In this document: positions 63,373 to 64,000 of the stretch, piece after piece
Layout of the letters: every line of letters begins with the position of its first letter
Position numbering within the stretch: the first letter of the stretch is position 1
Virus record (IMG/VR): IMGVR_UViG_3300028388_002747
Location: 1 to 64,000 of that record
DNA: 64,000 nt
Strand: one strand, 5' to 3'
DNA from: a virus
Translations under genes and position numbers: made by a program
Notes under the pieces: model-generated
Told to the model about the DNA's origin: nothing
Databases searched by the model: none
What the model saw: the letters and a program-made list of their open reading frames with translations, nothing else

Positions 63373-64000
63373 GATTATCAAATTTTAATTCTCCATGTTG
63401 AATATCCCAAAGTTCATCTCTATTCAATGCTATTACATCAATTAAAGGTTGAATATTTAAATTCATAATTCTAGTATTACCAAGTCCACCTTTATCACTT
63501 ACTACAAATTCAAACTTTTCGATAGGTACTACATAATGATCTTCGTAATGAAAGAATTTATTAATATAACTTTCATCATTCACTGGAGGCTCATAGTTTA
63601 TTCTTTGATCTTTTTCTTGCCATATTTTAAGAGTTTTACACATACCTATCATGTTTTCTTTAGTTCCTCCAAAGAAAGCACCATAATGATATATATAAGG
63701 TAAGTTACTGTTATGAGGTACATATGCATTACCTCTAGGATTACGATCGAACCCTTTACCATTAGATAATGTAGTACGAGCAGCATAATGTTCACCACCT
63801 ACTAATGAACCAATAAACCAATCTTCTGTAAAAGGCTTTTGGATATTAGTGTCTGCATCAAAATAGTATAAGAAATCAGATGAACAATTGGCAAGTTTAA
63901 TAATGTTCAAGAATTTAGAGTTGGTTCCATCCCTCCAGTTATTATGACTAGTGGGATGGTACTCAACATTTACACCGTTTAAAGGTAGCAATTTGCACGG
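63362..64000 (-). CDS. ABO/GT6-type glycosyltransferase (N-terminus beyond the window)
   Basis: The frame is open to the right edge, so the start is missing; 213 codons are visible. 'LYYFDADTNIQKPF' contains a DxD metal motif. 'YIYHYGAFFGGTKENMI' and 'VNDESYINKFFH' match GT6 (histo-blood-group ABO) enzymes, which add GalNAc or Gal in alpha-1,3 linkage and are known in some bacteria. Bacterial GT6 enzymes often have NxN in place of DxD; here DAD is kept. A phage may use it to alter host surface sugars or its own glycans. Linked with the methyltransferase. Confidence 0.75.
   Translation of the reverse strand, partial: PCKLLPLNGVNVEYHPTSHNNWRDGTNSKFLNIIKLANCSSDFLYYFDADTNIQKPFTEDWFIGSLVGGEHYAARTTLSNGKGFDRNPRGNAYVPHNSNLPYIYHYGAFFGGTKENMIGMCKTLKIWQEKDQRINYEPPVNDESYINKFFHYEDHYVVPIEKFEFVVSDKGGLGNTRIMNLNIQPLIDVIALNRDELWDIQHGELKFDNHGK

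Noticed and set aside
1-64000. Stop-codon reassignment, as in some crAss-like phages
   Set aside because: Genes end in TAA, with TAG (46870, 57912) and TGA (16625, 56055) also acting as stops at natural gene ends, and no long gene needs readthrough.

Overview
The window looks like the late (structural and lysis) half of a large AT-rich tailed phage of the crAss-like group (Crassvirales or a close relative) that infects a Bacteroidota host, probably an aquatic one. The grounds are: giant virion 'cargo' open reading frames of 1076, 919, 4975 and 1627 aa; a DxDxD motif with an upstream RxP motif as in RNA polymerase beta'; the order ring/connector gene, small basic gene, tail-tubular-type gene, very large nozzle (muzzle-like) gene; almost no Shine-Dalgarno sequences; TATCTTTA/G promoter-like boxes; and poly-threonine/cysteine tail modules that I know from Bacteroidota phages. 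TAA is by far the commonest stop, and a few genes end in TAG or TGA, so the standard bacterial code applies. Terminase, portal and major capsid genes are not in the window and presumably lie to the left. I see no replication genes, integrase, tRNA or CRISPR array.

Layout. 1-7.0 kb: a head-tail connector (cut by the window edge), an abundant-looking 371-aa structural protein closed by a strong terminator, then small cysteine-rich genes and fibre or decoration proteins (collar-type fibre, delta-60 propeller, poly-Thr proteins). 7.1-16.6 kb: an HTH-metallophosphoesterase with its own promoter-like box, then the tail connector/ring genes and the large nozzle gene, which appears to be split in two by poly-Thr modules. 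16.7-42.5 kb: four giant ORFs that probably form the ejected cargo, including a polymerase-like polyprotein ending in ASCH and NADAR domains and a protein with a PD-(D/E)XK nuclease core. 42.6-55.7 kb: adhesin, fibre and spike genes, several with marine-phage domains, one broken by a single-base frameshift, plus a YkgJ-type cysteine-cluster gene. 55.7-59.0 kb: lysis-type membrane genes, a DUF5675 protein, an overlapping spanin-like pair, a surface-type lipoprotein and holin-like proteins. 59.05-62.7 kb: another fibre, a DxD glycosyltransferase, a Dps-like protein and small genes, ending at a bidirectional terminator. 62.8-64 kb (minus strand): a SAM methyltransferase and an ABO/GT6-type glycosyltransferase cut by the window edge.

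How it may work. The left and middle parts build the head-tail junction and nozzle, and the cargo would be injected with the DNA to start early transcription and possibly to disarm host ADP-ribosylation defence (NADAR). Many surface proteins are assembled from a few recurring parts: a Cys-rich N-terminal domain with a CVxYxG core, a 'GPF' N-terminal domain, poly-Thr linkers, a Cys-bounded C-terminal module, and a shared fibre tip. This looks like a mix-and-match display system for virion surfaces. The phage glycosyltransferases might act on the Thr-rich linkers or on host glycans; that is inference only.
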